Source: a virus
Virus record (IMG/VR): IMGVR_UViG_3300025671_012102
Coordinates: 1-53,820 of that record
Length of the DNA: 53,820 bases
Direction: 5' to 3' (one strand)
Both the position numbers and the translations under genes were made by a program. Below the pieces are notes generated by a model. That model did no database searches, was not told the origin of the DNA, and saw nothing but the letters and a program-made list of their open reading frames with translations. This document shows, piece by piece, positions 21,756-30,654 of the stretch. How positions within the stretch are numbered: the stretch's first letter is position 1; every line of letters starts with the position of its first letter.

Positions 21756-22387
21756 CTGTAGCTAAAGAGTACTGGAATATACCCAAACCCTCAGAAGACT
21801 TCTTAACGACACAAGGCACAAATCTAACTGTGTTTGTGGATCATGCGGATAACACATTGGTTTGGGGGCTTGGTGCTAGCGATGTGACTGCAATTGCTGG
21901 TGTGTTTATCGCGCTAATAGCGATTTTAATTTCTATTTGGCAGGTTATTGTCTCTAGAAAGCATGACCTGATATCAGTAAGACCAATTCTGAGTTACAGC
22001 ACTTTTATGAATGCTGAAATAGGCAAGTATGTAATAACTATTTGCAATGTCGGCGGTGGACCTGCAATTATAAAAGAGGCTGCTGTGTATTTTAAGTCTA
22101 AGGCCATAGTTATGAATGATGATGACAACACTTATAATGCATTAGAAAAAGCGATTTTTTCAAGTTTTAAGCCAGAACACGATATAAGATTTTCGGTTCC
22201 ACCTCTTGGGAAGGGGGCAGTAATAAGCTCAGGTGAAAAAATATCTATAACAATAGAGGTTGGAAAGCCTGAATTGGTTAAAAGAGATTATTTTTCAAAA
22301 CCTTTGGCGGATGTGTTAGTTGAAATATTCTATACGGGTGTCTATGGAAAAAGCGTTCCGCCTCTTAAACTCTCATTGGGCTATTGA
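21752..22387 (+). CDS. Single-helix membrane protein with beta-rich domain
   Basis: A 211-residue protein. One membrane helix (about 44-66; IAGVFIALIAILISIWQVIV) separates a short N-terminal part from a beta-rich C-terminal domain (about 75-211) with ICNVGGGPAIIKEAAVYF and GAVISSGEKISITIEV. That pattern, an N-terminal helix followed by a sandwich-like domain, is common in proteins of unknown function in bacteria and phages. It overlaps the gene before (ATGA) and is followed by two terminators. No specific function is claimed. Confidence 0.6.
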   Translation: MTVAKEYWNIPKPSEDFLTTQGTNLTVFVDHADNTLVWGLGASDVTAIAGVFIALIAILISIWQVIVSRKHDLISVRPILSYSTFMNAEIGKYVITICNVGGGPAIIKEAAVYFKSKAIVMNDDDNTYNALEKAIFSSFKPEHDIRFSVPPLGKGAVISSGEKISITIEVGKPELVKRDYFSKPLADVLVEIFYTGVYGKSVPPLKLSLGY

Positions 22388-22439
22388 CACCGTGATAATA
22401 AAAAACTAACCTTTTTCCCATAGTCCAAAACTCTGTAAA

Positions 22440-22462
22440 AACCTCGCTTAGGCGGGGTTTTT
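22440..22462 (+). terminator. Terminator before the lysis cassette
   Basis: AACCTCGC (22440-22447) pairs with GCGGGGTT (22452-22459), one wobble, around TTAG, followed by TTT. It ends the unit 20899-22387. Confidence 0.7.
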
Positions 22463-22513
22463 GCGTTTTTGGCTCCCAATTTTCGAATCTGACTGGCATA
22501 AGTCAGCTCCATT

Positions 22514-22547
22514 GCCGCCCACGTTTTTAGCGTGAGGCGGCTTTTTT
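22514..22547 (+). terminator. Second terminator directly before the lysis cassette
   Basis: GCCGCC-CACG (22514-22523) pairs with CGTG-A-GGCGGC (22531-22541) with one bulged A, followed by TTTTTT. Only 15 bases remain before the first lysis gene, so late transcription must either read through by antitermination or start between hairpin and gene. Confidence 0.75.
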
Positions 22548-22562
22548 ATTTCTAGGATTTGT

Positions 22563-22910
22563 ATGACAGCTAGTAACGATCTTCTAGTTCAAGAACTTAG
22601 AGAACATCGCAAGGTATCAAGTGCTCAGCACTCTGAATTGCGTACTGCTGTGGTTGATATGGCGAAGTCTGTCTCTGAATTGACCGTGGTTGTTGCTCGA
22701 TCAGAAGAGCGTCATTTGCGACAAGATGACGGATTGAAGCGAATTGGTAAGCAGGTTGATGACCACGAATCACGTTTGCGATTAGTTGAGACTGTTTCAT
22801 TAACTCAGAAAGGTTATATCTCTGGCGGCTGGAAAGTGGTGACTGTCGCAGCGACCATTATTGCTGCTGTTGTTTCATGTGTCATAACTGTGGGGGTTAA
22901 GTATCTATGA
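22563..22910 (+). CDS. Coiled-coil/TM protein of the lysis cassette, holin candidate
   Basis: A 115-residue protein. A long amphipathic coiled-coil part (about 5-80) is followed by one membrane helix near the C-terminus (about 91-112; VVTVAATIIAAVVSCVITVGV). That layout is like XhlA-type hemolysin/holin proteins. Its stop overlaps the endolysin start by four bases (ATGA). Together these suggest a holin or holin partner. It could also be an anti-holin. A GGATTTGT-like weak ribosome binding site precedes ATG. Confidence 0.6.
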   Translation: MTASNDLLVQELREHRKVSSAQHSELRTAVVDMAKSVSELTVVVARSEERHLRQDDGLKRIGKQVDDHESRLRLVETVSLTQKGYISGGWKVVTVAATIIAAVVSCVITVGVKYL

Positions 22911-23458
22911 GCCAGCTATCACAGGATTTTAAGAAAGCGTTTGAGCTAGTGATTATCCATGAAGCTGGCTTTGTGAATGATCCACGAGATCCAGGTGGCA
23001 AAACAAAGTTTGGTATCTCTGACCGCAGAGACGGAGAGATTGACGGGCTAGCTGATACAAACGGTGACGGGCTTGGGGATAAAGCCATCGAGTTATTAAC
23101 ACTTGAAGATGCTGGGAATATTTATAAGCGTGAATACTGGGACAAGTGCCGTTGTGACGAGTTGCCTAGTGCCATCGCAACAGCTCTATTTGATACCGCT
23201 GTGAATGTCGGAAACCACCAAGCCAAATTGTTATTGCAGCGAGCCTTGGGCGTAAAAGATGACGGCATCATTGGCCCCATCACAATGAAGAAAGCCCAAC
23301 AAGCAAGCCAACCTTATTTAATCGCACGATTCATGGCAGAGCGCCAAATGTATTACGCAGCACTGAAAAGCTGGAATACATATGGTCTTGGCTGGACTCG
23401 TCGTGTGATTGAAACCGCGCATTACTGTCTGTCACTTATCAATAAGGAGGTGAAATGA
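22907..23458 (+). CDS. GH108 endolysin (N-acetylmuramidase)
   Basis: A 183-residue peptidoglycan hydrolase of the glycosyl hydrolase 108 family. The catalytic block IIHEAGFVNDPRDPGGKTKFG (about 16-36) has Glu19 as catalytic acid. The peptidoglycan-binding C-terminal half (about 95-175) shows AVNVGNHQAKLLLQRALG and DGIIGPITMKKA. An Asp/Gly loop (GLADTNGDGLGDKA) sits between. No signal peptide is seen, so release depends on a holin. It overlaps the genes on both sides. The family call is secure. Confidence 0.92.
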   Translation: MSQLSQDFKKAFELVIIHEAGFVNDPRDPGGKTKFGISDRRDGEIDGLADTNGDGLGDKAIELLTLEDAGNIYKREYWDKCRCDELPSAIATALFDTAVNVGNHQAKLLLQRALGVKDDGIIGPITMKKAQQASQPYLIARFMAERQMYYAALKSWNTYGLGWTRRVIETAHYCLSLINKEVK

Positions 23459-23772
23459 TTAATGCAATTGTAAATGTCATCTTAGGCATGTTCTCAGGGG
23501 CTGGTGTGGCGGGAATTTTCGCCAATCTAGTGAAAGAAGCGCTTTTGGCGCTGGTTATGAAGATCGAATGGAAGGTTGTGATTGAGCGAGCTACAACGCG
23601 AATTGTAGTTGCTGGCTTGCATCGACTGGCTGCGTTATCTACTAACCAGTTATTAACAGAAACGGTGGAAGACTTCGTTAATCAGTTACAAAGCAAGGGC
23701 TTGAAGCAGGCCAACCAAACGTATGAATCGGCAAAGAAATATCGGCCAATTAAAAACACTGAAAGTTCATAA
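23455..23772 (+). CDS. Small membrane-associated lysis-cassette protein
   Basis: A 105-residue protein overlapping the endolysin stop by four bases. Its first part is hydrophobic (about 1-36; two short stretches, INAIVNVILGMF and NLVKEALLALVM), the rest helical and charged. It may be a second holin component or a membrane regulator of lysis. No spanin signature is evident. Assignment rests on position. Confidence 0.5.
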   Translation: MINAIVNVILGMFSGAGVAGIFANLVKEALLALVMKIEWKVVIERATTRIVVAGLHRLAALSTNQLLTETVEDFVNQLQSKGLKQANQTYESAKKYRPIKNTESS

Positions 23773-23777
23773 GTCTG

Positions 23778-23808
23778 CGCCTCAGTCACTAAGTGATTGG
23801 GGCGTTTT
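23778..23808 (+). terminator. Terminator after the lysis cassette
   Basis: A 12-bp stem (23778-23789 with 23793-23804, two wobble pairs) around TAA is followed by TTTT. It separates lysis from packaging genes. Confidence 0.75.
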
Positions 23809-23842
23809 CTTATGGGGTTTAACTAGAAGGTATTAAATACAA

Positions 23843-24418
23843 ATGGCTAAGTACGATCTAGAAGCAATCGAAGCGGATTACCGTGCCGATTTATTGAGTA
23901 ACCGTGCGATTTCTACAAAGCACGGCTGCTCAGAAGCTTCTATTCGTAAGTGGGCCCTGAAATTCGGCTGGCAAAAGGATTTAAGCGGCAAAGTTAAGCA
24001 GGCGACAAAAGCTAAGTTGACTAAAACCGTAGCTGAAACAACACCTAAAGTCATTGAGCGTAAGCAGCGTGAGCCAGATGCGAAGCTGACAGATGAAGAG
24101 ATCGTTGAAGAAGCGAGCAATGCCGCGGTTGATGTGATCACCAGCCACCGTACAAGAACAGCTGAGTATCAGGGCATTGTAAGAATCTACGGCTCTAAGT
24201 TGAGAGAGCAGCTAGACAATGGAAAGCTAAAGGTGCTGGCACCAAATGGCGATCCTATAGAGATTGATATTCCGCTTGAATACATCGGTAAGTGCCTGAA
24301 CTCGGCTACTCAGTCGTTAGAGCGTTTAATTAAGTTAGAGCGCCAAGCCTACAACCTAGACGATCAGCAAGACAGCAGCTACGAGGATGATTTAGAAGCA
24401 TTGTCCGAAGGTTTGTAA
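23843..24418 (+). CDS. terS: Terminase small subunit
   Basis: A 191-residue DNA-recognition subunit of the packaging motor. The N-terminal helix-turn-helix is visible as AIEADYRADLLSNRAISTKHGCSEASIRKWALKFGW read as two helices (about 8-43), followed by a basic linker, helical oligomerisation regions and an acidic C-terminus (SSYEDDLEAL). It lies 3 bases before the large subunit, the standard order. Specific recognition of the phage pac or cos site is expected; neither site is identified here. Confidence 0.88.
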   Translation: MAKYDLEAIEADYRADLLSNRAISTKHGCSEASIRKWALKFGWQKDLSGKVKQATKAKLTKTVAETTPKVIERKQREPDAKLTDEEIVEEASNAAVDVITSHRTRTAEYQGIVRIYGSKLREQLDNGKLKVLAPNGDPIEIDIPLEYIGKCLNSATQSLERLIKLERQAYNLDDQQDSSYEDDLEALSEGL

Positions 24419-24421
24419 ACC

Positions 24422-26065
24422 ATGGCGATGGATAGGGCGGAAAGACGCAGGCTCATAAAAGAGCTACGCAAAGACTACAAGGTTTTCGCCAAGCGTTGCT
24501 TAAAGATCAAGATCAAAGCGGGTGAGATTGCGCCTTTTGATTTCAATGCCGCACAAGAGCACATTCACAAAGAAATAGAGGACCAGCTTAAACGCATTGG
24601 TAAAGTGCGGAAAGTGTTGCTTAAAGGTAGACAGCAAGGCGGGTCTACTTATGTTGCAGGTCGTTACTATAAGAAAGTAACTGAAACTAAGGGTTTCAGC
24701 GCGTTCATACTTTCTCACGAAGCTAAGACAACAAGCCGCTTGTTCGAAATGATTCAGCGCTACCACAAGCACTGCAATCCTCTTCTTAAACCGCGAGCTG
24801 GCAAAGACTCAGCACAGGGAATGAACTTCCCTAAGCTGGATTCAGGATTTGAGCTAGCCACAGCCGGTAACAAAGAGACAGGGCGTGGTTTTACTTCTCA
24901 GTTATTTCACGGGTCAGAAGTAGCGTTTTGGCCGAATGCCGATGCCATCCTCGCGGGTATTTTGCAAACATTACCCGATGTGCCAGGCAGTGAAGTCGTA
25001 CTTGAATCCACGGCCAACGGTGCTGGCGGGATCTTTTACGAATACGTTCAAGATGCGTTAGCCGGTAACGGTGAATATGAGCTGATCTTTGTTCCTTGGT
25101 ACTGGCAACCAGAGTATAGAGCAGCAGCACCGAAAGACTTTAAGCGCACGGAAGAAGAAGACCATTTAGTTAAGCTTTGCCGAAACCATCCAGATGGACC
25201 TAAGTACAGCCACACACTAACCAACGATCAATTAATGTGGCGTCGCAACAAGGTCTACGAGCTAAAAAGCCGCGACAAATTCAAGCAAGAGTATCCGTGC
25301 TACATCAAAGAAGCCTTCTTGTTCTCAGGTCGTCCAGTATTTGACCCGAATCACACTGAAGCCGCTTTTGCTGACTGCAAGGTTCCGCTTGCTCGATATC
25401 GAGTCACACCCGAAACGGGGCGTATGTCACTCAATGCAGAGGGTGAGTTCACGATTTGGGAGCGAGCCGAAGCAGGCAAGCTTTACGCAATTGGTGCCGA
25501 CGTTGCCGAAGGGCTTGAAACTGGTGATTTCTCAAGCGCTGACATTCTTAACGAGCAAGGTGAGCAAGTCGCGCATTGGCGCGGCCACATCGACCCAGAT
25601 CGTTATGGTGAGCTGCTTTACTATCTCGGTAAGCGCTACAACAACGCTTATTTAGGTGTTGAACGAAACAATCATGGCTTAACCACGCTTACCGCTCTGC
25701 AGAAGAAAGACTATCCGAACCTTCATATTGAAGAAGACGTTCAGCGCCAAGGTGGTGAAAAGAGCATGAAGCGTATCGGCTGGCTAACAACGAGTAAAAC
25801 GAAACCGTTGATTATCGACAACCTGGCGTCTGAGCTACGCGATGGAACAAGCGGAATTCGAAATAAAGACACAGTTGACGAGTGCCAAAGCTACGTTATC
25901 CACGAAAACGGCAGCTATGGCGCACAGTCAGGCAAATACGACGATCGAGTTATGAGCTACGCAATTGGCAAAGAAATGGTTAAGCGTATGCCGAAAATAC
26001 ACATCCCAGATCACATTATTCAAGATGCATTTCATTCATCAGCAGACAGCACAGCAGGTTATTAA
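24422..26065 (+). CDS. terL: Terminase large subunit
   Basis: A 547-residue packaging ATPase/nuclease. The ATPase domain has a Walker A variant KGRQQGGST (68-76) and Walker B with Ser165-Glu166 in LFHGSEVAFW, then a coupling LESTANG motif (about 194-200). The C-terminal RNase H-like nuclease shows Asp360 (AIGADVAEG), Asp374, Glu414 (GVERNNHG) and Asp507/Asp508 (KYDDRV). All catalytic residues are present. It powers DNA entry into the procapsid through the portal, whose gene overlaps its stop (TAATG). An in-frame ATG at 24428 is an alternative start. Confidence 0.97.
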   Translation: MAMDRAERRRLIKELRKDYKVFAKRCLKIKIKAGEIAPFDFNAAQEHIHKEIEDQLKRIGKVRKVLLKGRQQGGSTYVAGRYYKKVTETKGFSAFILSHEAKTTSRLFEMIQRYHKHCNPLLKPRAGKDSAQGMNFPKLDSGFELATAGNKETGRGFTSQLFHGSEVAFWPNADAILAGILQTLPDVPGSEVVLESTANGAGGIFYEYVQDALAGNGEYELIFVPWYWQPEYRAAAPKDFKRTEEEDHLVKLCRNHPDGPKYSHTLTNDQLMWRRNKVYELKSRDKFKQEYPCYIKEAFLFSGRPVFDPNHTEAAFADCKVPLARYRVTPETGRMSLNAEGEFTIWERAEAGKLYAIGADVAEGLETGDFSSADILNEQGEQVAHWRGHIDPDRYGELLYYLGKRYNNAYLGVERNNHGLTTLTALQKKDYPNLHIEEDVQRQGGEKSMKRIGWLTTSKTKPLIIDNLASELRDGTSGIRNKDTVDECQSYVIHENGSYGAQSGKYDDRVMSYAIGKEMVKRMPKIHIPDHIIQDAFHSSADSTAGY

Positions 26066-27966
26066 TGAGCAATCCTACAGATTTTGAAACACCAGAAGTG
26101 TCGGAAGAGCTAAGCGACAATCTTGGTACCAAAGTGCGCGGCTTGTTTGCGACCGCTGAGCGTGAGCGTCGTGATTACGAGGATCAATGGCTTAAAGATT
26201 TGCGTCAATACAAAGGTGTTTACGACGATGAAGTTGTTGCGAATATCGCAGCAGGCCGTAGTAAGACATTCATTCGCTTAACTCGCTCAAAAGTAAAAGC
26301 CATGGATTCTCGTTTGATGGATATTCAGTTTCCAGCGGGTAGCCAGAAGAACTACAGACTTGAAGCAACCCCCGTTCCTGATATCGATCCAACATTACGC
26401 GAGCAAGTCATTAACGAATGGTTTGCTCAAAACGCATCACAAAGCGACTTACCACCACAGCCACCGACGCCAGAGCAGATAGAAGACGTTATTAAAGAAG
26501 CAGCAGAAGATCGTGTTGAGCGAATGTCTGAAGAGATTGACGATCAGTTAAGCGAGCTGAAATACCGCGAAATCTGCAAAGACGTTATTCATAGCGGTAA
26601 TGTGTTTGGCACTGGTGTTTTGAAAGGTCCATTGTTTGAAACTCGGCTCAAGAAGCGCTGGATAGAAACGGCTCAAGGTGTTTCGCTCGTTGAGCATGAG
26701 GAAATGAAGCCTTACTTTGAGTTCGTGCCAATTTGGGATATTTACCCAGATATGAACGCCATGACGCTAGAGGACTGCGAGTACGTTATTCAGCGCCACA
26801 CAATGCTAGCCTCAGACCTTCGCCAGCTTGCCCGACGTGGTGACTTCGATAAGAAGAAGATCAAGGAATACATTGCTGCGAATCGTAACGGTGACAAGAG
26901 CCAGACTAAGCAGCATGAGCAAGAATTACGCTACATCAACGGAAACAAAGACTCTGTATCAGCAATCGATAATAAACAGTATGAAGTGCTTGAATTCTGG
27001 GGTTATGTTGACGGTCAAGACCTTGTCGATATGGGTGTGGAAGGTATTGGCGAAGATGAAATAGACGATGAATTCGAAGCGAATGTGTGGGTTCTAGGTA
27101 ATACGGTCATCAAAGCCGAGCTAAACCCAACTGCACATGGGACTCGCCCTTATAACTTCTATTACTTTGAAAAAGATGAGACGGGGATTTTTGGTGTTGG
27201 CCTTCCTGCCATCCTTGCCGACACTCAAAGCATGTTTAACGCTGCCATTCGTATGAGCATTGATAACGCAGCTATTTCATCAGGAGCGCAGTTCGAGATT
27301 GATTTGACTGTGTTAGACATAAATAAAAATCCAGAAGCTACAAAGATCTTCCCAAATCGCGTTTGGTTTAAAACTGGCAACTCTTCTGATAATCGAAAAG
27401 CTCTTACTGTTCACACTATCCCAAATAACACCAGCCAGCTTCTTAACCTGGCACAGCTTGCAAAAGAATTGGGCGATGAAGCCAGTACTATGCCGAGCTA
27501 TATGGGCGGCAATGATGCAGGGATTGGTGGTGCAGGCGATACAGCCAGTGGGTTATCTATGCTCATGGGTGCTGCAGGAATCACCGTGAAAGACGTTGCC
27601 CTTAACTTTGATATGGGTATCACTCAGCCAGCCATGACAGCTTTGTACAACTGGAATATGCAGTTCAATCCTAACCGTGAAATCAAGGGCGATATGAATG
27701 TCACCGCTTTGGGCGCTGTTTCTCTCGTTGCAAAAGAGATCAAGAGTAAGCAGCTTACCGAATTTGCGGTATCAACTAGCAATCCAATGGATGCCCCTTA
27801 TGTTAACCGTCAGAAGCTTAATGCTGAACGAGTCAAAGCGCTCGATTTACCAGAAGATATTTTGTACACCAAAGAAGAATCTGACCAGCTGCAATCTCTA
27901 CAGCAAGAAAACCAAGCTCTTATGCAGCAACTACAAAAGCAGGTAGGTACTGATGTCGCAGCATGA
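26065..27966 (+). CDS. Portal protein, podovirus type
   Basis: A 633-residue portal subunit, a twelve-copy ring expected at the capsid vertex. Recognisable parts: an N-terminal helical segment (ERERRDYEDQWLKDLRQYKGVY, about 32-53), the FVPIWDIYPDMNAMTLEDCEYVIQR block (about 222-246), a wing beta region, and the LPAILADTQSMFNAAIRMSIDNAA helix (about 380-403). The C-terminus (about 590-633) is a Gln-rich coiled coil, the barrel-like part of long podovirus portals. It follows terL with overlapping stop/start codons. Length fits P22/BPP-1-like portals. Confidence 0.92.
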   Translation: MSNPTDFETPEVSEELSDNLGTKVRGLFATAERERRDYEDQWLKDLRQYKGVYDDEVVANIAAGRSKTFIRLTRSKVKAMDSRLMDIQFPAGSQKNYRLEATPVPDIDPTLREQVINEWFAQNASQSDLPPQPPTPEQIEDVIKEAAEDRVERMSEEIDDQLSELKYREICKDVIHSGNVFGTGVLKGPLFETRLKKRWIETAQGVSLVEHEEMKPYFEFVPIWDIYPDMNAMTLEDCEYVIQRHTMLASDLRQLARRGDFDKKKIKEYIAANRNGDKSQTKQHEQELRYINGNKDSVSAIDNKQYEVLEFWGYVDGQDLVDMGVEGIGEDEIDDEFEANVWVLGNTVIKAELNPTAHGTRPYNFYYFEKDETGIFGVGLPAILADTQSMFNAAIRMSIDNAAISSGAQFEIDLTVLDINKNPEATKIFPNRVWFKTGNSSDNRKALTVHTIPNNTSQLLNLAQLAKELGDEASTMPSYMGGNDAGIGGAGDTASGLSMLMGAAGITVKDVALNFDMGITQPAMTALYNWNMQFNPNREIKGDMNVTALGAVSLVAKEIKSKQLTEFAVSTSNPMDAPYVNRQKLNAERVKALDLPEDILYTKEESDQLQSLQQENQALMQQLQKQVGTDVAA

Positions 27967-28192
27967 TTACTATGATGAAGCACTAAAAAAGCTTAAAGAG
28001 TCTGATAACGCTAAGCGCCTTACCATCAACCTATTGAAAGCATCGGTAGAGAAGTGGAAAGAGGATTGTATTGGCGCGACTCACATTGAAATTGACCGTT
28101 ACCATGGCGCCATCATTCACACCCGATCAACCATTGATTTACTCGAACAAGATTTAAAAGGCTTTGAGCTACAGACTCAAAGTTACACCTAA
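27953..28192 (+). CDS. Small helical protein after the portal
   Basis: A 79-residue charged helical protein beginning MSQHDYYDEALKKLKES and overlapping the portal end by 14 bases. Two helices (about 8-35 and 48-70) are predicted. A terminator follows. Genes of this size after podovirus portals are common, with unknown role; a head-assembly aid is possible. Confidence 0.6.
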   Translation: MSQHDYYDEALKKLKESDNAKRLTINLLKASVEKWKEDCIGATHIEIDRYHGAIIHTRSTIDLLEQDLKGFELQTQSYT

Positions 28193-28219
28193 TTTGCCCC
28201 TCGCCAGAGGACAGCAAAC

Positions 28220-28243
28220 AACCCGCCATGTGCGGGTTTTTTT
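28220..28243 (+). terminator. Terminator between portal and scaffold genes
   Basis: AACCCGC (28220-28226) pairs with GCGGGTT (28232-28238) around CATGT, followed by a T-run. It may adjust the ratio between portal and scaffold/capsid expression. Confidence 0.75.
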
Positions 28244-28281
28244 GTATCTGGATACTACCAAACTAGCCCGGAGAAATAGCA

Positions 28282-29124
28282 ATGCCGAAAGATGAACTTG
28301 AACTAAGTGCTGAACAATTAGAAGCAAAAGCATTCGACGATGCGTGGAATGACGATGCACCTGATACCGATGACTTTGCAGATGACGTTGACGACGATAC
28401 TTCTGATGAAGAAGCCGAAGACGACACAGACGAAGACAGCACGGACGAATTGGAAGAAGAAAGCGACGAGGATGAATCAGACGATCAGGACGAGGACGAG
28501 TCCACAGAAACGGATGAAAACGCAGAGCAGCCAACCGAAGACAAAGACGCACAGCGCCTAAAATCTTGGGAGGGTCGACTTAGGGCCGATGAAGCGCGAT
28601 TGAAAAAAGAGCGTGAAGAAATTGAGCGTAAGCGCAAGGAAGCTGAGCAGCAAAACGGCAATGAATCTGATGACCAGCAGGATACCGACAACGGCCCTGA
28701 CGAATTTGAAGAAGAGTTTCCAGAAGTTGCCGATTATCTGAAAAAGCATATTCAACCACTTCGAGAGCAATTATCGCAAAGCCAGCTTAAACAGCAGCAA
28801 GAAGCAGCTGAGGCACATATCAATCGAATTACTGCCTCACATCCAGATGCTTTAACGGTTGCTGGAAGCGAAGACTTTAAATCATGGATTGATGATCAGC
28901 CTTACAAGAAAGCGAAAGACTACGTTCATGTTCAGCAAAACGGCACACCAGAGCAGGTCATTGCCATGCTCGACGACTTCAAAAAACACAAATCCGAATC
29001 CACTAAGTCAGCCCCCACCAAACAACCATCGAGCGTCGTTAAAACTCGACGTACAGCCAAGCCAAAAGGCCGTGTGTCGAAAAATGACTTCGATGGCGCG
29101 TGGGAAGAGGCTAACAGCAATTAA
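28282..29124 (+). CDS. Scaffolding protein
   Basis: A 280-residue protein with features of phage scaffolds. Residues about 20-90 are extremely acidic (long Asp/Glu runs), 95-125 form a basic coiled coil (LKKEREEIERKRKEAEQQ), 140-210 are helical, and the C-terminal 30 residues are basic (KTRRTAKPKGRVSKNDF), the part that in other scaffolds binds coat protein. It lies directly before the major capsid gene, 12 bases apart. It should shape the procapsid and leave before DNA fills the head. Confidence 0.85.
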   Translation: MPKDELELSAEQLEAKAFDDAWNDDAPDTDDFADDVDDDTSDEEAEDDTDEDSTDELEEESDEDESDDQDEDESTETDENAEQPTEDKDAQRLKSWEGRLRADEARLKKEREEIERKRKEAEQQNGNESDDQQDTDNGPDEFEEEFPEVADYLKKHIQPLREQLSQSQLKQQQEAAEAHINRITASHPDALTVAGSEDFKSWIDDQPYKKAKDYVHVQQNGTPEQVIAMLDDFKKHKSESTKSAPTKQPSSVVKTRRTAKPKGRVSKNDFDGAWEEANSN

Positions 29125-29136
29125 TAGGAAGCCATT

Positions 29137-30120
29137 ATGAAATACGGTGATATTTCTCCACGTACTGCCGCGCATGTATCCAAACAGTTATTGGAGCGCG
29201 GCATCCCTTACATGTGTTTGGAGCTATTTGGTCAAACAAAACCATTACCAGCAAACTCCACGCAATCCATGACGTTCCGACGTTATGAAGCGCTTGATCC
29301 AACTCCCAAGGTGCTTACTGAAGGCGTCACACCTTCAGGTAACACGCTAACCAAAACAGACATTACCATTCAAACCGAACAAGTTGGTGATTGGATTGAA
29401 TTGACTGATGTGATCCAAGATACACATGAAGATCCGGTGTTGTCTGAATCGGTAGATATTTTAGGCGAGCAGTCTGCAGAAATGCTTGAGCTTATGCGAT
29501 ATGGCAAATTAAAAGCAGGCTCTACAGTGTTTTATGCTGGCACAGGCGTAGTGTCGCGAGACGGTGTGAAAACCAAAATGACTCGTGACCTACAGCGTAA
29601 GGTAACGCGTTTTTTGCAGGCTCAAAAAGCTAAGAAAATTACTAAACGTGTTGCCGCTTCTCCAAATTACGGCACCTCCCCTGTCGCACCTGCCTATGTG
29701 GGTATTTGCCATACGGACTTGGATAGCGATATTCGAGACATGGAAGGCTTTGTTCCAGTTGAAAAGTACGGTTCCGGCATGTCCCCGTTTGAAGGCGAAA
29801 TTGGTAAGTGTGAGTCAGTGCGCTATATCTGCTCTCCAGTGTTTAATCCTTTTGCCGATGCAGGCGCAGCAAGCTCTGATATGTTGTCCACCACTGGAAC
29901 AAACGCTGACGTTTACCCGATTATGTTCTTTGGTGCGAACGCATACGCACTGGTGCCGTTTAAAGGCAAAAACGCAGTTACCCCAATGGTGGTTAACCCT
30001 AAACCGGCAAACGGTGATCCATTAGGTCAGCGTGGTTCTGTGGGTTGGAAGACTCGCACTGGTACCGTAATTTTGAATGACTTATGGATGGCGCGCGTTG
30101 AGGTTTCAGCAAGCGAATAA
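29137..30120 (+). CDS. Major capsid protein, N4-gp56 type
   Basis: A 327-residue coat protein with the pattern of the N4-gp56 family: an opening DISPRTAAHVSKQLLERG, then TFRRYEAL (about 47-54), LTEGVTPSGNTLTKTDITI (about 60-78), a QVGDWIELTDVIQD block (about 81-94) and, at the end, GSVGWKTRTGTVILNDLWMARVE (about 301-323). It has the HK97-like fold in known relatives and forms the shell. Length matches the family. Position after the scaffold gene supports the call. Confidence 0.92.
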   Translation: MKYGDISPRTAAHVSKQLLERGIPYMCLELFGQTKPLPANSTQSMTFRRYEALDPTPKVLTEGVTPSGNTLTKTDITIQTEQVGDWIELTDVIQDTHEDPVLSESVDILGEQSAEMLELMRYGKLKAGSTVFYAGTGVVSRDGVKTKMTRDLQRKVTRFLQAQKAKKITKRVAASPNYGTSPVAPAYVGICHTDLDSDIRDMEGFVPVEKYGSGMSPFEGEIGKCESVRYICSPVFNPFADAGAASSDMLSTTGTNADVYPIMFFGANAYALVPFKGKNAVTPMVVNPKPANGDPLGQRGSVGWKTRTGTVILNDLWMARVEVSASE

Positions 30121-30140
30121 TCCATAAAGCAAACCCAAAA

Positions 30141-30168
30141 AGGCTCACTAATTCAGTGGGCCTTTTTT
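30141..30168 (+). terminator. Terminator after the capsid gene
   Basis: AGGCTCACT (30141-30149) pairs with AGTGGGCCT (30155-30163), one wobble, around AATTC, with T-run to 30168. It would favour high capsid expression over downstream genes. Confidence 0.75.
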
Positions 30169-30201
30169 GTTTCTCCATTTTACTTATTTAAAGGTGATGA
30201 T

Positions 30202-30654
30202 ATGTCCGCTAAAAAATATACAAAAACTGCTCTTGGATCTTTAACTGAAGATGAGCTTATTCAAATCGGTGCTGATGACTTCAACTTAGAGCTTGATGAA
30301 GAAATGTCAAAAGACGATATGGTTGAAGAAATCTGGGAAGCAATCAAGGCAAGTAAAGAGAGCGAAAAAGATGCTAACGAGTCGCTTAAAGCAACGCCCA
30401 ACGACCAAAAAGAAAAGGTCGAAATTGAAGTGGCTAAAGGTGGCGAAAACGAACCTGATTATGTGGCCCCTGCCATTAACGGCAAGGTGTGGCGAATCAA
30501 ACGTGGCGAAAAAGTTATGGTTCCTAAGTTTGTAGCGCGTCACCTACAAAGTCTTTCTAACACTATTTATAAAGAAGTGAAAGATAGCAACGGTAAGGTG
30601 ATTGCTCGTAAGGCCGAAGAAGTGAAACGCTTTAACGTACAGGTAAGTATCTAA
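30202..30654 (+). CDS. Virion-associated protein with HeH/LEM-like N-terminus
   Basis: A 150-residue protein. Residues about 14-48 (LTEDELIQIGADDFNLELDE and onward to DMVEEIWEAI) look like a HeH/LEM helix-hairpin domain found in phage head proteins. A charged linker follows, then a beta-rich end (VWRIKRGEKVMVPKFVARHL, about 96-115). It lies between capsid and connector genes and is probably a head component. Its stop overlaps the next start (TAATG). Confidence 0.65.
   Translation: MSAKKYTKTALGSLTEDELIQIGADDFNLELDEEMSKDDMVEEIWEAIKASKESEKDANESLKATPNDQKEKVEIEVAKGGENEPDYVAPAINGKVWRIKRGEKVMVPKFVARHLQSLSNTIYKEVKDSNGKVIARKAEEVKRFNVQVSI

Noticed and set aside
28169-28552. Minus-strand frame (127 codons) over the start of the scaffold gene
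   Set aside because: It is the complement of the Asp/Glu-rich scaffold region, giving a meaningless Arg/Leu/Pro-rich product.
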